Below, in pieces: positions 1-11,777 of a DNA stretch of 64,000 nt. Made by a program: the position numbers and the translations under genes. This DNA comes from Homarus americanus (Eukaryota; Arthropoda; Malacostraca; Decapoda; Nephropidae), in assembly GCF_018991925.1 (NCBI RefSeq), contig NW_024751680.1:89501-153500 (forward strand). The letters are read 5' to 3'. The notes beneath the pieces are model-generated. The model was given only the letters and a program-made list of their open reading frames with translations. It was not told the origin of the DNA and searched no databases. The first letter of the stretch is position 1, and each line of letters opens with the position of its first letter.

Positions 1-1635
1 CCTCATGCACAGACCAAGCCACTAGTCTAGACTTTTAAGTCAAAGTTTTGTTTATTAAATTGACAGAGTTCAGCAGGAGATACAGGGTTGTCATATTCTG
101 TAACTTTTGTGATGCAGCAAGTACATATATTTGCTAGAAAGAAATGCAGTGTTCCTAAGAATTTTGCAACTGCCTTGGAAGTTAACTGGCCAGTTATCTT
201 ATAGGGTTTTACTCTTCTGTGTAAGGCGTTGAGATTTTTTAATAATCACAGTGTTTGCACAGGAGAGCATGCATAGTGTAATTCCCCAACAACTTGCTGA
301 TGATTCACTGTCACGCACCCTGTAGCCAGGATGTCCAAGTCTTTTTGAAGTCTGCGGATACCTGGTCTTAAAAAAAAAATCATGGATAAATTTGTTTTGA
401 GAAATTCATTTAAGCCAAATAACCTTACTGATTCACCGTCATGCACCCTGTAGCCAGGTTGCCCAAGTCTTTTCAGAATCTAAGGTTATATGGTCTAAAA
501 AATGCAAACAAAAAACTTGGAGAAATTTGTTTAAGCCAAATAATCTTTGCTCTTGTATCAGCACTGCTTGAGGCTTGCCACCAGTGTAATTGTTGAGAAC
601 TCTAACAATTGTTAATCATCCTAGGGGTCCAGTCACAAGCTGAGAAGTGGTCGTAACAGAGAAATGGAAAACTTCTCCACCCATCATATTTATCATGCAA
701 ACCTTTCAACTGTGGGCTGCAGTGTTGACAAGAGTGGCTGGGAAAAAAGGTGATTTTCTATTGAGAATAGTAAAATAATAACACTATTATAAGAGTTTCT
801 ATTACCTTTATTTCATACATTGTAAATGCAACATGTAGTATATTCAATATATATACAGAAAGATCAGTGTCATGATTAGTTGACTAAGACTAAAAAAAAA
901 AAAATTGTGCATCATTATGGAATTTTCTGTCTAGTAATAATATACAAAATTGGTAAATTTCTTCTGTATTGAGTAAAATTGTTTTTGAATTTTTCCATGC
1001 TCTTCCATCTTTGAACATCTACTGTCTTAACCATAAACTTCCTCAGATTCTTCTCATCTCACTTACAATCAGGCAGAAGACTTTCTTGTTTTGTTTATGT
1101 ACTGTATATAATTTTAACCTTTTTTATCCACCCACATCACCTCCGTACTCTGGCCTCCACTTTATCAACAATTTCTTCTCTATTCCAAATCATTCCTCTT
1201 ATAGTGTACACTCATAACCATGCCCATTCTTGAATTTACAATGAAACTGAAGAAATTTATTCCCGTGCTTGTTCTGTATTTGTCATTCCAGTGTTGCACA
1301 TTCACACATCAGAGGAAGTGGATGATATACAGTACATGGAATCCCAGATTTTTTACTCAACTGAATTTCTCCAAGTTTACACCACTACCCTGCAACACAT
1401 ACATTTGGGGGACATGGCTTTCATTAATCTACCATCAATAGAAGACTTTCCTAAATACATGGAATTCAGTTTAAATTCTACTGTATTTCAATATTCAATC
1501 TTACTTCCCATAATATGTTATTTTTCTGATTTGTATGTTATTGTTGCTATTCAGAATTGACTTCATCTGTTTATTTTTTGTATAAATTTCTTTGTACTGT
1601 CTAGTTTACCATATTATTCATCAACGCAGTAATAT
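1..1635. other. AT-rich gene-free left edge
   Basis: No exon, domain or RNA gene can be supported here. Open frames between about 969 and 1560 are short, of low coding quality and lack splice or domain signals. The only structure I see is the local tandem duplication listed at 301-548. Confidence 0.6.
301..548. repeat. Two-copy tandem duplication, about 128 bp
   Basis: The segment starting TGATTCACTGTCACGCACCC at 301 recurs at 429 with about 80-85% identity by eye. Shared blocks are CACCCTGTAGCCAGG, CCAAGTCTTTT, GGTCTAAAAAA, GAGAAATT and TTTAAGCCAAATAA. It is a local duplication with no coding content. Confidence 0.8.
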
Positions 1636-1651
1636 ATGTACAGCCAGCCAA

Positions 1652-1770
1652 GTGTAAACTGTGGCAAAATGTTCTGGTGTATGGAGACATATGGAAGGCC
1701 CCCCACAATAAACACACACAGGGGGTTCCAGATGTCTCCAAACACCAGAACATTTTGTCACAGTTCCCAC
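1652..1770. mobile_element. Short palindromic (foldback) MITE-like element
   Basis: The left arm AACTGTGGCAAAATGTTCTG (from about 1657) continues GTGTATGGAGACATATGGAA. It is matched in reverse complement by the right arm ending near 1765, with about 3 mismatches over roughly 40 bp. The loop is only about 30 bp (ccccacaataaacacacaca). Weaker similarity extends outward to about 1638 and 1785. No transposase is present, and the target duplication is unclear, so the superfamily is not assigned. Confidence 0.7.
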
Positions 1771-1807
1771 TGGTTAACTATACAGTACATGTAGTGACCT
1801 AATGGAA

Positions 1808-1880
1808 TTTCTGCTTCATTGTGGTGACCTGTGGTGTGATGGTCAGCATGCTCGCCCCACAAGCAAGTGGTCTCAGGCAG
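1808..1880 (+). repeat. tRNA-Val-like SINE head (degenerate)
   Basis: The stretch GTGGTGTGATGGTCAGCATG followed by CTCGCCCCACAAGCAAGTGG resembles the D-arm and anticodon arm of a tRNA-Val-derived SINE, with an A-box-like start and CAC in the loop. The B box that should follow is degraded (GGTCTCAGGCAG), so this is not a functional tRNA. Family assignment is tentative. Confidence 0.4.
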
Positions 1881-2061
1881 AGTAACACTATGGGCAAGTT
1901 TTTTACTTCATTTGCATGTATCTACCTGACAGTAATTGGTGACCTGACTGCTAATCGATTTGTGAATTGTGTTCTGGGGTAATGTTTTACCAGTGCAGTT
2001 GGTGAGTTGTCCAGTCTTGGATTATTCCTCGACACAGAGTCATGCATCTCATGAACTGTAC

Positions 2062-2658
2062 TGTAGTCTGTTCACTCAAATTTTGCAACTGAGGCCTAGA
2101 GTCAGTTTATAGCAAGGCAGCTGATTGGCTGGCGGATGGACACATGAAGAGTCATTACAGTTCTCAAGTATTTAATCTTTTGTATTTATTTTCTGATATG
2201 TTAAGGGATAATAACTTTTCTGTATTAATCTCTGATAATTTCTGCACTTGGGGAAGCAGAAATTAGCTTGTTAAACACAATGGTAACATAAATATCATAA
2301 AAAAAAACAAGAAAATACTATATTACAAAAATTCAGCAACATTCTCCACCACACCGTGTGATGTCACGAGGCAAGGGGTAGTTTACATCCCTGAAATTGT
2401 CCCTCATGTTTGTGTTCCCCTCGCAACATTTTTATTACCAGTGCATTTCACAAGCTAAATTTTGCTTCCCCCAAGTGGGTAAATTATCAGAGATTAACAC
2501 AAAAGTAATTATCCATTAAAATATCAGAGATTGAATACGATAAGTTAAATATTACAAACTGTAGTGACTCTTTGAGTGTCTGTCAATTAGCCAGTCAGTT
2601 GCCTTACAACAAACTGACCCTAGGTGTCAGTTGTAAAGTTCATGTGAACAGATTAGAG
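2062..2658. mobile_element. Foldback/MITE element with terminal inverted repeats of about 190 bp
   Basis: The left arm (about 2062-2265) and right arm (about 2455-2658) are imperfect inverted copies. Left CTGTTCACTCAAATTTTGCA pairs with the right-end block whose complement reads CTGTTCACATGAACTTTACA. Further in, GAGTCAGTTT, GGCTGGCGGATGGACA, AGAGTCATTACAGTT, ATTAATCTCTGATAATTTC and CACTTGGGG-AAGCA all have counterparts. The spacer of about 190 bp is AT-rich and encodes nothing. It is a non-autonomous element; the family is unknown to me. Confidence 0.8.
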
Positions 2659-3244
2659 GTGACCGCATCTACACCTTAAATGAATTCACGTCAAGGTGGC
2701 TGTAAGTCCGGCCAACCTTGAATGCCATTGTTTATTGTTGTTTTTTATGTGTACTGTACATAATTTCCATTCCATTTTACCCTTTTTCAGCTTAATCCCC
2801 AAGTGTAAATGCCTCATAGCCTCCCTTTAAAATATCACCCATAAAAAGGTGAAAAAATCTATACCAGTTTCACCAACTTGATCTCATTCTGTTCATATCC
2901 TCCTAATGGTGCATTCATTTACCTGTATCTTCCACCAGTATACATGTATACGTGTATCCTCAATAATCACGGGACCCGATATTTGCTGATCTGGCTTATC
3001 ACGGTATGCTCAATTGCGACCATGTGTATGCTTATCACTGATTGATATGGGTTATCGCAGAATTATCATAGGACAGAGGCGGGTCTGCGAGAGCCAGCAG
3101 TAGGAGCGACTGCCAAGAGATGGCAGCTCGGCTCATGGCGCCGCCTTTCAGCAATAGTATTTGTTTCCCCACGCTGTTTTGGATGGTGTTTCAAGACGGT
3201 TTCCTACTCCTTGCATGTTTTTGGTGCAATTTTTTTAACTTTTA
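2659..3244. other. Intergenic, possible old transposon debris
   Basis: No gene is seen. The stretch near 2950 (TATCCTCAATAATCACGGGA) is weakly mirrored by 5078-5110 (CGATTATCAAAGATACA). This could be the ends of an old pogo/Tigger-like element into which the elements at 3250-4349 later inserted, but the match is too poor to annotate as an element. Confidence 0.35.
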
Positions 3245-3249
3245 CTTAC

Positions 3250-3752
3250 CAGGGGCGCACCCAGAAATTGAGTAGGGGGGGTTTCCAAATTACTGAGAAG
3301 TCTGGCGAGCGTAGCGAGGTTGAAGATGGTGTAATTTAGCAACCTAATCTTTGTATATAGACTTATATTACAGGATAATAGAAGTCATTAAAAAAAATTT
3401 AAATATTTTATTTACATAATTTTAAAATACATGAATTTACTGCACTAAATATAGAGTATATAATATGGTTATTACTGTACTGTATGTGTAACAATCATTA
3501 AGCATTTTAATACTTGTATATAATGACTAACTAACATTGAACACTAACAGAGCTCATAAAATTTGCTTAACAGTTTTTGAACACCCGTAAAATACATTGC
3601 CTTTATTTTTCTGAAAGTACATTGGCAAATTTCATTTAACTGGGATTTCTCTGTGCAAATGTGTCAATTACTGTACTTGGTTAATATCCATGCAGTACCT
3701 GGAGGGGGGGGTTTCCGGGCAACCAGGAAATCCCCCCCTGGGTGCGCCACTG
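3250..3752. mobile_element. hAT-like non-autonomous DNA transposon (MITE), 503 bp
   Basis: The termini are a 15-bp inverted repeat: CAGGGGCGCACCCAG at 3250-3264, and at 3738-3752 CTGGGTGCGCCACTG, whose reverse complement is CAGTGGCGCACCCAG. A perfect 5-bp target duplication CTTAC flanks it (3245-3249 and 3753-3757). Subterminal G-runs (GGGGGGGTTTCC) occur inside both ends. The interior is about 70% AT with no coding capacity. The CAG(T/G)GGCG ends are typical of hAT-type elements; a 5-bp rather than 8-bp duplication would fit the hAT5-type group. Confidence 0.75.
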
Positions 3753-3790
3753 CTTACCCTCCACCATGGCACTCGTGTAAAAGAGCGTTA

Positions 3791-4349
3791 AGGCCCGTCC
3801 ACACGATCGAGCAGTGTCCGGCGGGCACGCGCTAAATGCCTGTTATCGGGCAAACCAGCGGAGTGCCTATGCCCGTCTTTGAGCGAAATCATGGTCCGCC
3901 TGCCTGGTGGTTTGCTGCCGGATATGGAGCGACGACTCTGCCAGACAAACGAAGTTGAACCTGGGACCCTGGCTGTCAGTTTCTCAGTCTCACCACAAAA
4001 GTCGCCACTATACCATGTCTAGCCCTCCGTCCACCAAAGAACAAAGAAACATTCATTGGTCTAGAGAAGAGACCATGCTGTTAATTGAACTCTATCGCCA
4101 GTACCTTTGTCTATGGAATGTCAAAGCGGACTTGTACAGGGATAGGGACAAACGTACAGCAGCACTCAATGCGATTACAGAGGATATGAAGAGAAGTGGG
4201 ACCGCACTCGCCACTTCCGACCACCTACTAGCCACCGGCGCCCGACTATGACTGCCGCCAACCACCCCAGTGTGTACAACAACACACAGGCTTTTGCCCG
4301 GTAAACGGGCAAAGCCTGCCGGGCACTGCTCGATAGTGTGGACGGGGCT
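3791..4349 (+). mobile_element. PIF/Harbinger-like element carrying a MADF gene fragment
   Basis: The left end AGGCCCGTCCACACGATCGA (3791) continues GCAGTGTCCGGCGGGCACG. The reverse complement of the right end begins AGCCCCGTCCACACTATCGA and continues GCAGTGCCCGGCAGG. That gives an inverted repeat of about 39 bp. The flanking triplets are TTA (3788-3790) and TCA (4350-4352), compatible with a mutated Harbinger 3-bp duplication. The MADF reading frame inside fits, since Harbinger elements encode a MYB/MADF DNA-binding protein beside the nuclease. No nuclease is present, so this is an internally deleted copy. Confidence 0.65.
4015..4251 (+). pseudogene. Truncated MADF-domain protein of the Harbinger-like element
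   Basis: The 78-residue frame begins at the ATG at 4015. An in-frame ATG lies further upstream at 3907, but that extension looks like transposon end sequence. Residues of about 10-60 match the start of a MADF/MYB-SANT-like domain: W-S-R-E-E-T-M-L-L-I-E-L-Y-R near the N-terminus, then L-W-N-V, a Y-R-D-R-D-K-R stretch and an A-L-N-A-I helix. In intact family members the domain runs on to about 85-90 residues and the protein is several hundred long; here the frame decays after M-K-R-S-G and stops. It sits between the inverted repeats of the element at 3791-4349, which explains its origin. DNA binding is inferred only from the family; this copy is almost certainly non-functional. Confidence 0.6.
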
Positions 4350-4352
4350 TCA

Positions 4353-7200
4353 GGGTTCCTGATCCAGCCAAGTGACGAAGACATGTGTTTTCTCTGATTG
4401 AATGTTCAGATGTTCCTGACAAAGATAGGCATGCACTTGGCAACACACATACAGTGTGTTACCACTTCCTTCCACTCCACCTCTCTAATCACCCCCACCT
4501 TTCTGCTTTCTCACTCCATAATTTAAAATTTATGTAACGTAATGTGGAAGGAATATGACGTTCATTAATGCTTATACTCAATTTTGTGGGTAAACATCTG
4601 CTGTTCAGTTGTGTCTGGTAGTGCTGCAGCGAGTGTTACCAATCAAACCTATTGATGCAGCATCTCCTCAACACTTACCACAATCTCCTGCTCCATGATC
4701 ACCAGCACTACCTCTATTATCACCACCTAAATCATAATTTTAGTGATGGTTTTGCTTTAGCCAGAGCAGATTAGTACGATATCCATTGCCTTCCACCCAC
4801 TTCCCACCTTCCTCCTCACTCCCTCCTACTGTGTATCACCAAAACTCTGCCTCTCTCATTCATTCTGAGTCATTTATGATACAATATTGTACAGTACTGT
4901 ACATTGTTTATATGCTATTCATTAATTAGTAAAGGTATGTTAATAGTATTGTATCTTTTAGTGTACCTACATATTTTTGGGGGTATATATTGGTTAGTTA
5001 GGAGATGCATCTTTGGGCTCGTGGGATGAAACTAATTTTTTCCATATGTATGGTTTTGCTTATCATGGTAGTTTTCTGGAACCTTACCCTAGCGATTATC
5101 AAAGATACATGTACTGTATATTGTTTATTGAGGCACTAAGCAATTCAGAGGACAGCTCTCATTCACTCATCTACTTATACCAAACATAAGCCTTATTCTA
5201 TAGGAACATATCCCAATTCTCCTTGTCCAAAGATTTGTTTTAACCCCATGAGTGTGGTACCAACCCTATGAATACAATGAAATGACTCTTTGAACAAGAT
5301 AATTTTAACCCATAGACTTCAATACAGTTTGGGTAGTCCCTGGTTTACAAATATCTCTGGCTTACAAAAATCAGAAGTTAAAAAAAAAATATTCCCAAGT
5401 TTCGGTTTATGTATAAAAAATCAGATGTTGCAAATTTTTGTGGAATTTTTTGCAGCATTGCAAAATGCTGAGGTGTTTCCCGTACCTGACCTGGTCAGTT
5501 TATAAAAACCATTAAACTAAAAACAACATTTAATACAGTACAGAATTGTACAGTACTGTGAGTGGCTAATTAAGCTAAAATTTAAATACATTAGTGTTTT
5601 AGTTATCGTGGCTCACAGGTTTGCTAGGTGAAGCTGGCAAAACGCTAATTAGAAATGTTTCAATTGGGAAAACTGTTATGTTTAGTATCCTAGAATATGA
5701 TTTGATGTCACTGGAATGAATAAAGTGTTAAATAGATATGTTTAGTAGTTCTTCAAATAAAACCACATCAAAAATCAAATCCACTGAAAGTAAAACAACC
5801 CAAAATGTATATACAGTATGTACTGGGCAGGAGACTTGTAGGTACATCGCTATGAAATTAAAACTTTGCGTCTTAGCTGGGCCTTAGAGTCTTGCACTGC
5901 ATCACAACCAGTGGCACAGTTTCTCATTAAATTATGCGATTTCCACTGCATTTCTTTCACTTAAGGTGTTATAATTGGCTTATAATCACTGTGTACACCA
6001 AAACTTATCATTAAAAACATGTTTTGTAGCATTTTAAGGCCTCTTGTTTTTTCTATAGGAATTTAGCTTTTATAATAGGAGTCTGGATAAATGTGACCTG
6101 ATTTGCAAAAGGTTCTTCAGGAATGGAACCATTTTGTAAATCATGGAATTCCTGTAATATAATTACCTTGTGTAGAATTGACCACCTTCTATAGCTCATT
6201 AGCATTCACAGCATCTTCAGATTTTTGAGCCTAGAAAAGCTACACAGTATACAGTACACTTGTGTCGATAGAGAAGCTCTGGTCTTGCTGCCATTGACCC
6301 TTCAACCGGCGACTCGTGCGGTCCAAATATCCCGTTGACCAGCCAAAGTGCAAGCTATATTTTTCTTTTATTTTATTTTTTTCATTTACCAATTAAGGGT
6401 AAAATTATGCACATTTTTCTTCTCTTTTTTTTATTGAGTTATAGAGAAACTATCTGACTAAGTGATAAAAGAACAAAATAGGTGTATAAATGATATGGAA
6501 TAGCTGAAAATGAGTGTGAAAAGATAACATCTTACATGCCAGTGTGAGCTCTCAGGGTCATGTGAACATCTCACTTCTAACAGCTCGCGTAGTGACGCAA
6601 ATAGCGTCATTGGCCAATGTAAGGGTTAATCTACCAAGCTATTCTTCCACATTGCCACTTGTAATCATCAAAATCCTGTCATCTTTACCTCCCATGTTAA
6701 AGAAACTAATCATCATACAATAATTTTTTAATTCATCCATAACATCTTACTTTTACAGGGTGATAGAAAGTGTACCATCCAGCCTTGGATATACAGTATA
6801 TACAGTACATCTAAATATCACCACGGATCATAGGTTTGTGGACACGCCATGCTCGAATTTCTTAGCATGATAACAGTCTTTGTTTGCAACAGAGTTAATC
6901 AACTAATAAATATGTGACAAGTAATTTTTTTATATATATGCCATCACAACAATGCAACTCCACTTCAATTTTTAGTTGTCTTCAAATTTCCTCGGCCCTT
7001 TTTGTCTTACTCCTTTAAACTGTAATGATACCATCTACATTCTCTTAACATGTCCACACCAGATCAGGACCTTATAACTGCAACCCATAGTTATTTAAGT
7101 TTCCATTGATATTATGTCTATTCTTCATTCCAACTTATTTCTACTACTACTACTTTGTTGTCACTTGGAATCGAGTATAACGGTCATCCAGCTATGATAC
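4353..7200. other. Gene-free AT-rich region
   Basis: No exon, RNA gene or clear element is seen. The palindromic word TACAGTACTGTA and variants recur (for example near 4890, 5540 and 5815), as elsewhere in the first 8 kb. Open frames are short and unsupported. Confidence 0.5.
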
Positions 7201-7204
7201 AATG

Positions 7205-7545
7205 ATATGAGTTGTTATAGATATCACCTTGAATGGTGAGCCCGAGGTGACTCGAGAGGCCAATACTGGACAGGCTGGGCCGTCCACAGATGTTGCACGT
7301 GTGGAGGGCTACATCTTGTGCAGTAGGGGCAGCGACAGCGTCTTTCCGGCACTGGCGCTTGTCTGCCTTGGTATGCAGTCGGGCTAACTCAAAAGTATTG
7401 GCTCCTCGTGTGCTGCTCCTCCAAGCGTTAGTGTGGAGTGATCATCTCCCAGGTGAGGGGATCAACTTGGCACATTTTCAGGTTTGTCTTAAGACTATCC
7501 TTATACCTTTTCTGTTGCCAGCCAGCGTTACGTTTACTATTCGTT
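7205..7545 (-). pseudogene. LINE reverse transcriptase C-terminal relic (minus strand)
   Basis: Read on the minus strand from about 7542 down, the translation gives Q-Q-K-R-Y-K-D-S-L-K-T-N-L-K followed by V-D-P-L-T-W-E-M. This matches the 'KRYKDxLKxxLK...W' stretch near the C-terminus of many arthropod LINE ORF2 proteins. After a stop and frame change it continues with R-G-A-N-T-F-E and ends with a zinc-finger-like C-N-I-C-G-R...G-L-S-S-H, where the last His is lost. Two or more frame lesions make it a dead fragment. The clade (RTE, Jockey or similar) cannot be fixed from this piece. Confidence 0.7.
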
Positions 7546-8184
7546 AGGTGACTATATAATAGCAGTCTTTCTAACTATATAATAGGAGTGCAAATACAGT
7601 TCTTTAAATTTTAGAACAAACTTTCCTGTTACACAGCCATTTATCACTGCGGTTGGTAAGGAATGAGAGTGGGGATGTCTTCTCCATTAAGGTAGAAAAG
7701 TACAGGTAGCTGGTTCCCAGAGAAAATAGGGAGAGAAATGTCAGCTTCAAAATAGAGATGGAAGTGAAACTATATACAGTATGCAAAAAAATTATTCATA
7801 AAGAAGGATCAGTCCGCTTTGCATGTCTCTCGCCATATTTCTCCCTTGCATGTTGTTGGGTGGGGTAAGGGATATACGAAGCAAACACTGATATTTGTGG
7901 GGAGGGGATACTGGAAATATAGGAGCATGCAGATGCAAATACAGTATTGAAATTGTTGGAAGAAAACGAAAAATGCAGGAGGGAAGATGCAAAAATTTAC
8001 TGTACTGTATATTACTGTACTTGATTGGGCCTTTACAATGTAGGGGTTATGATGAAATACACTAATACAGTATTGAATTTGCTTAGGATCCATGTATGCA
8101 ATTGCGTCCATTGATATTGTTGGTGTCCTGGTGCGGGCACAGAGTCGACTATCTTTCTCTACCCTTATCCTCTCACTTAATCAA

Positions 8185-8440
8185 TCAGAGTACTGTCCTC
8201 ACATCTAACGGTTGGCGACCACAGCCCTCCACTCTAACCGTTCTTGGGCTGTTTTTACCATTCCTCTAAGATTTTGTATCTCTAAGGAACCAGTTTTTAA
8301 TTTAATTCATCCATCCCAGTCTTTGCCTTCCCCTGGCCCTCCTACCCTCAACTTAACCGTTAATATTTCTGTTATTATCCCCTCTTCCCTAATTATATGA
8401 CCAAAGTATCTAATTTTTCTTTTTCTCCACATTTCTGTAC
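8185..8440 (-). pseudogene. Second LINE C-terminal relic (minus strand)
   Basis: Minus-strand translation from about 8437 gives M-W-R-K-R-K-I-R-Y-F-G-H-I-I-R, then a G-x-G-x-G region, and, after an in-frame stop, T-A-Q-E-R-L-E-W-R-A-V-V. This is the usual 'RRLKYFGHVxR...GRPRxxW...AxDRxxWR' tail downstream of LINE reverse transcriptases. An in-frame stop and erosion of the G-R-P-R block show that it is inactive. It differs in sequence from the relic at 7205-7545, so two LINE families are present. Confidence 0.7.
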
Positions 8441-9180
8441 ATAAACGGACTTACTTTTTTGCTTATTCTTATTACTGAAGAAATATTGATGAATACAATA
8501 CAATTTTAAGACTAAAAATACGACAAGGGTAACACAGACGTCGTTGTAATTAACAAATAGTTTAACTTTATACTTCTTGACTTATCCTAGGCTTAGAGAG
8601 TACTGCAATAGTTCTCGGTAGAATGCGAAACACAAGTATAAACTCGTTTTCTGTTGGCATTAGTATATTTTGTTTTCTATGGACAATTTTATGAGTAACT
8701 TACGTATTTACTTTATAATGCTACTCGTGTTGCCACTATAGGTATTCTAATCTCAGACACAGCCCCTGAACGTGGTCATTACTTTCTCTGTCTGCGTCTA
8801 CATCTGTGCTGGCATCTGTTATACACAATGATAACGATTAGATGGGATTAGGTTATCATATGTACCTCATCCTAAAGTCGTCTTCAGGAGTGACACAATT
8901 TAAGAGAAATAAAAGAGCAGTTGGTAAGAGTTCAAGGAAAACACTTTAGGCTGAACACATCATACCTAACATACTAGTAATACAGTGCATTACTGTCACC
9001 CATAGAATACCTTAGATTTTAGCAAAAGTTATTACTACCAAACCCCCCTGGACAATACTTGTTTTTTAATTTATAATTTATTATTTGCGGCTTGTCAGCT
9101 TACTAGCCGGTCGGACGGGCGGTCTGTCCTATTTTTACGCACATCTGTTATCTGTTACTACCTTCAGTGGCCAGTTGTTA
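8441..9180. other. Gene-free region
   Basis: AT-rich sequence in which I see neither exons nor repeats worth naming. Confidence 0.5.
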
Positions 9181-9219
9181 GCACAGGAAGAAACCTGCAA
9201 TATTTCGTAAGGTCAAACT

Positions 9220-9292
9220 TTCTAACACTTTCTCACCTCCGACTTGGGGATAGAACCCGGGACGTCCCGCATTCGTGAGAAGCAGGTGCTAC
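9220..9292 (-). repeat. tRNA-Val-like SINE fragment (minus strand)
   Basis: On the minus strand the order is TAGCACCTGCTTCTCACGAA (a 7-nt loop CTCACGA with CAC in the anticodon position), then GTCCCGGGTTCTATCCCC, a T-arm and B box close to the GGTTCGAnTCC consensus. An A-box half is not clear. It is a tRNA-derived SINE remnant rather than a tRNA gene. Confidence 0.55.
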
Positions 9293-9619
9293 CTTTTTAC
9301 TTACTTTTATCCTCTTCACCACTGATCGGCTCGTTAGCCGCTTGCGCGATCGGTCACGTCTCTGTCACGCACTGTTGGCAAGCACTGGGCATGCACGGGC
9401 TCATGAATGTACCTGAACCTGCTCCAGTGTTGGTCAAGTTTTGTCTTGAAAGAGCTCACACTCGGTGCCGTTGTGGGGTATGGGATGTTTGGGTTCACAC
9501 TCAGGATGGGATGGAGAAAGGAAACTCACAATGTGCTCTCCGTATACATGTTGTATTGGATGTACAATGCAGCTTGGTGCTGGGAAGTGGCAGCGTGGTT
9601 ACAAGCGTGATGTAGAGAG

Positions 9620-9960
9620 AGCTGGTTGGTGAGGATGCTCAGAGGAGGACAGCTTGTGGGTCGCCATGCTCGCCGGCGGGAGCGAGGGCCGCCAGGCAGA
9701 AGCGGAGGAGGTGGTGTTGCTTGCTGGTTGGTGTAGGTAGAAAAGAGAGGGAGGGCACCACGAGGTCAGGTCTTAAATAGCGGGGGTAGGCGTGGCTTAG
9801 TAGTTGACCTCCGTGATGTATGGCGGCGCTGGTTGACCCAGACCACGGGGTCGGCTACTCAGCGACAAACAGCGTTTGTAGGGGAGAAATCCACTACACC
9901 GTCACAACACTTTCTGGTAGATTGTTCAAGAGTTCACAACTCTCACTCCGAAAAAGTTTG
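9620..9960. other. GC-rich island of unknown nature
   Basis: This stretch is visibly more GC-rich than its surroundings (CTCGCCGGCGGGAGCGAGGG near 9668, several CpGs, TTAAATAGCGGGGG near 9772). It could be part of an old LTR or a promoter, but no paired LTR, coding exon or domain is visible. The weak TTAAATA box is not enough to call a promoter. Confidence 0.3.
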
Positions 9961-11770
9961 CCCTCACAGTTTTCTGGACCTGCTACCGGTGAGTTAACCA
10001 TTATCTTGGTACCGACAATTCCCTACAAGCAGCCAAAACACATATACTCACTTTAATGGGTTTAAATGGGCTGAATTATTTTCGGCCAACGGGCGGCAAA
10101 TTCCTCAAAAGACATGCAAACTGTTATAACAAGACAAAATATCTATTGTTAACTTTGTTAACTAACAAGCAAACTTTTTTCCCAAAGAGCAGGCAACTTA
10201 AGGGGACAAGAGAACCTCACCAGCATTATCAAAGTTGAGGGTAACGCACCAGCAGGGCTGTACATCTAAGCTATCAGGTGTAAAGAAACAATGACATACA
10301 GTGACTCCCTGTACTGTGGAGATGTTCCACAGTTTGCGGGATATTCTTCGCCTCAGAGAATAATGCGAGCCGAGACAATATTATGTATGCGACCTGAAGT
10401 CCTTTTCAACGATACTTATTTGAGAAAGAAATTAATCGTAGCATCGAACAGACAGGTTACCGGAGCTTTTCTTATACCTATGACGAGTTAAAGAAAAAAG
10501 AGGCAGAAAGTTTTTCCCTTTCTGCAGCACAGGAGTGACCGAGTGAGGATGTAGGGAGAGCAAGGCCACAGCAGAGGTCACGTTTGGTTCGAATACAAGA
10601 TGGAATCAATTAATTAAGTAATATGTTTACTTGGTATCAGTAGAATCAGTTTTCTTTGCTAATATTCAAGTCCAATGTTATTAAATTTTGTTAATTTAGA
10701 TTAAGTAATGCTGGCAGTTAAGTTTGATTTTATGATAATTAAGCTGGCAAGTGTGTTATCATTGTTGAGAAGATAAATGATAAGATAAAAAGGAATATGA
10801 TTTTCAAAATTATTATGGTACAAGTTTTCTGGACTTGTATTTAGTAAAGAAAATGCGAAGTGGTTGAATGTTTTGGGGAAATACTTGGCGGCCGAGAAGG
10901 ATCTTTCACGGAGCATTTGGGATCATTTCCCCAAACTCTGTATACCTGTAGATACCGTCTTCCGTTCTTCTGCTACCACTCCCTTTGTTTGTTTATACAC
11001 TTTTATTCTTTTTTAAATAAACATTCACTACAATTCGAAGACTCCCTCGTGCTCCTAACCTCAGGTGAGGGGCGAGTTCCCAGTTTGCAGCAAATAAAAT
11101 CCCTCTCTAGATTGTTATGCGGAGGCGCTGGAACAAGTACTGTGCTCTGGTGTCTCCGGTGGTATAAATATATCAGTAAAATTCACTGATACGGTACTTT
11201 CATCATAGTCCCCTGGTCAATACAGTGATGAAAAAAGTGTTGATAAGATTTTTCTGCTTAAGACAGTCACGGAATCAATATTATTGTACCTATTTTGGCT
11301 CGTAAATATTTCACGTTCAATTGTTTTATATAGGTGTGAAATAATCTTAGCCCACTTAGTTTAGTAGCCATTATTTTTATACTTCACAAACAGATGACTG
11401 TCTGGTAAATATTTACAGACCTTGAATAAGAGGTAGGGTTAAGCAGACTATAAGGATTCGGGACATGAACCATCAAGGCACGCGAAGCATTGAATAGTTT
11501 TGTAATACCGTGTTTACGAAGTCAAACAAAAATCACATTTCTTTGCTGCTATAATTATTTACCTAACGGTTAAATCCAATAATACAATCAAACAATTCAA
11601 AGTTAAATTTAAGAAAAAATAAATCAGTGATGGAGCTACAGCATAAAGTACAAAAGGACATCATAATATACTGTACACTTATGACTCACCCTTCACCGGT
11701 GATACCTTGACTCAGTATTAACAAGAGACAAAGTTTTTATACAGACTATTGGTTTATCCAGATCCGGATG
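9961..11770. other. Gene-free region
   Basis: Open frames of 60-110 codons occur but none shows a domain, splice borders or a compositional signal. I see no repeats of note. Confidence 0.5.
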
Positions 11771-11777
11771 CTTAAAT

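Noticed and set aside
2940..5110. A 2.2-kb pogo/Tigger-like element enclosing the hAT and Harbinger elements
   Set aside because: The mirrored ends share only short words and no transposase is visible, so it was kept as a note only.
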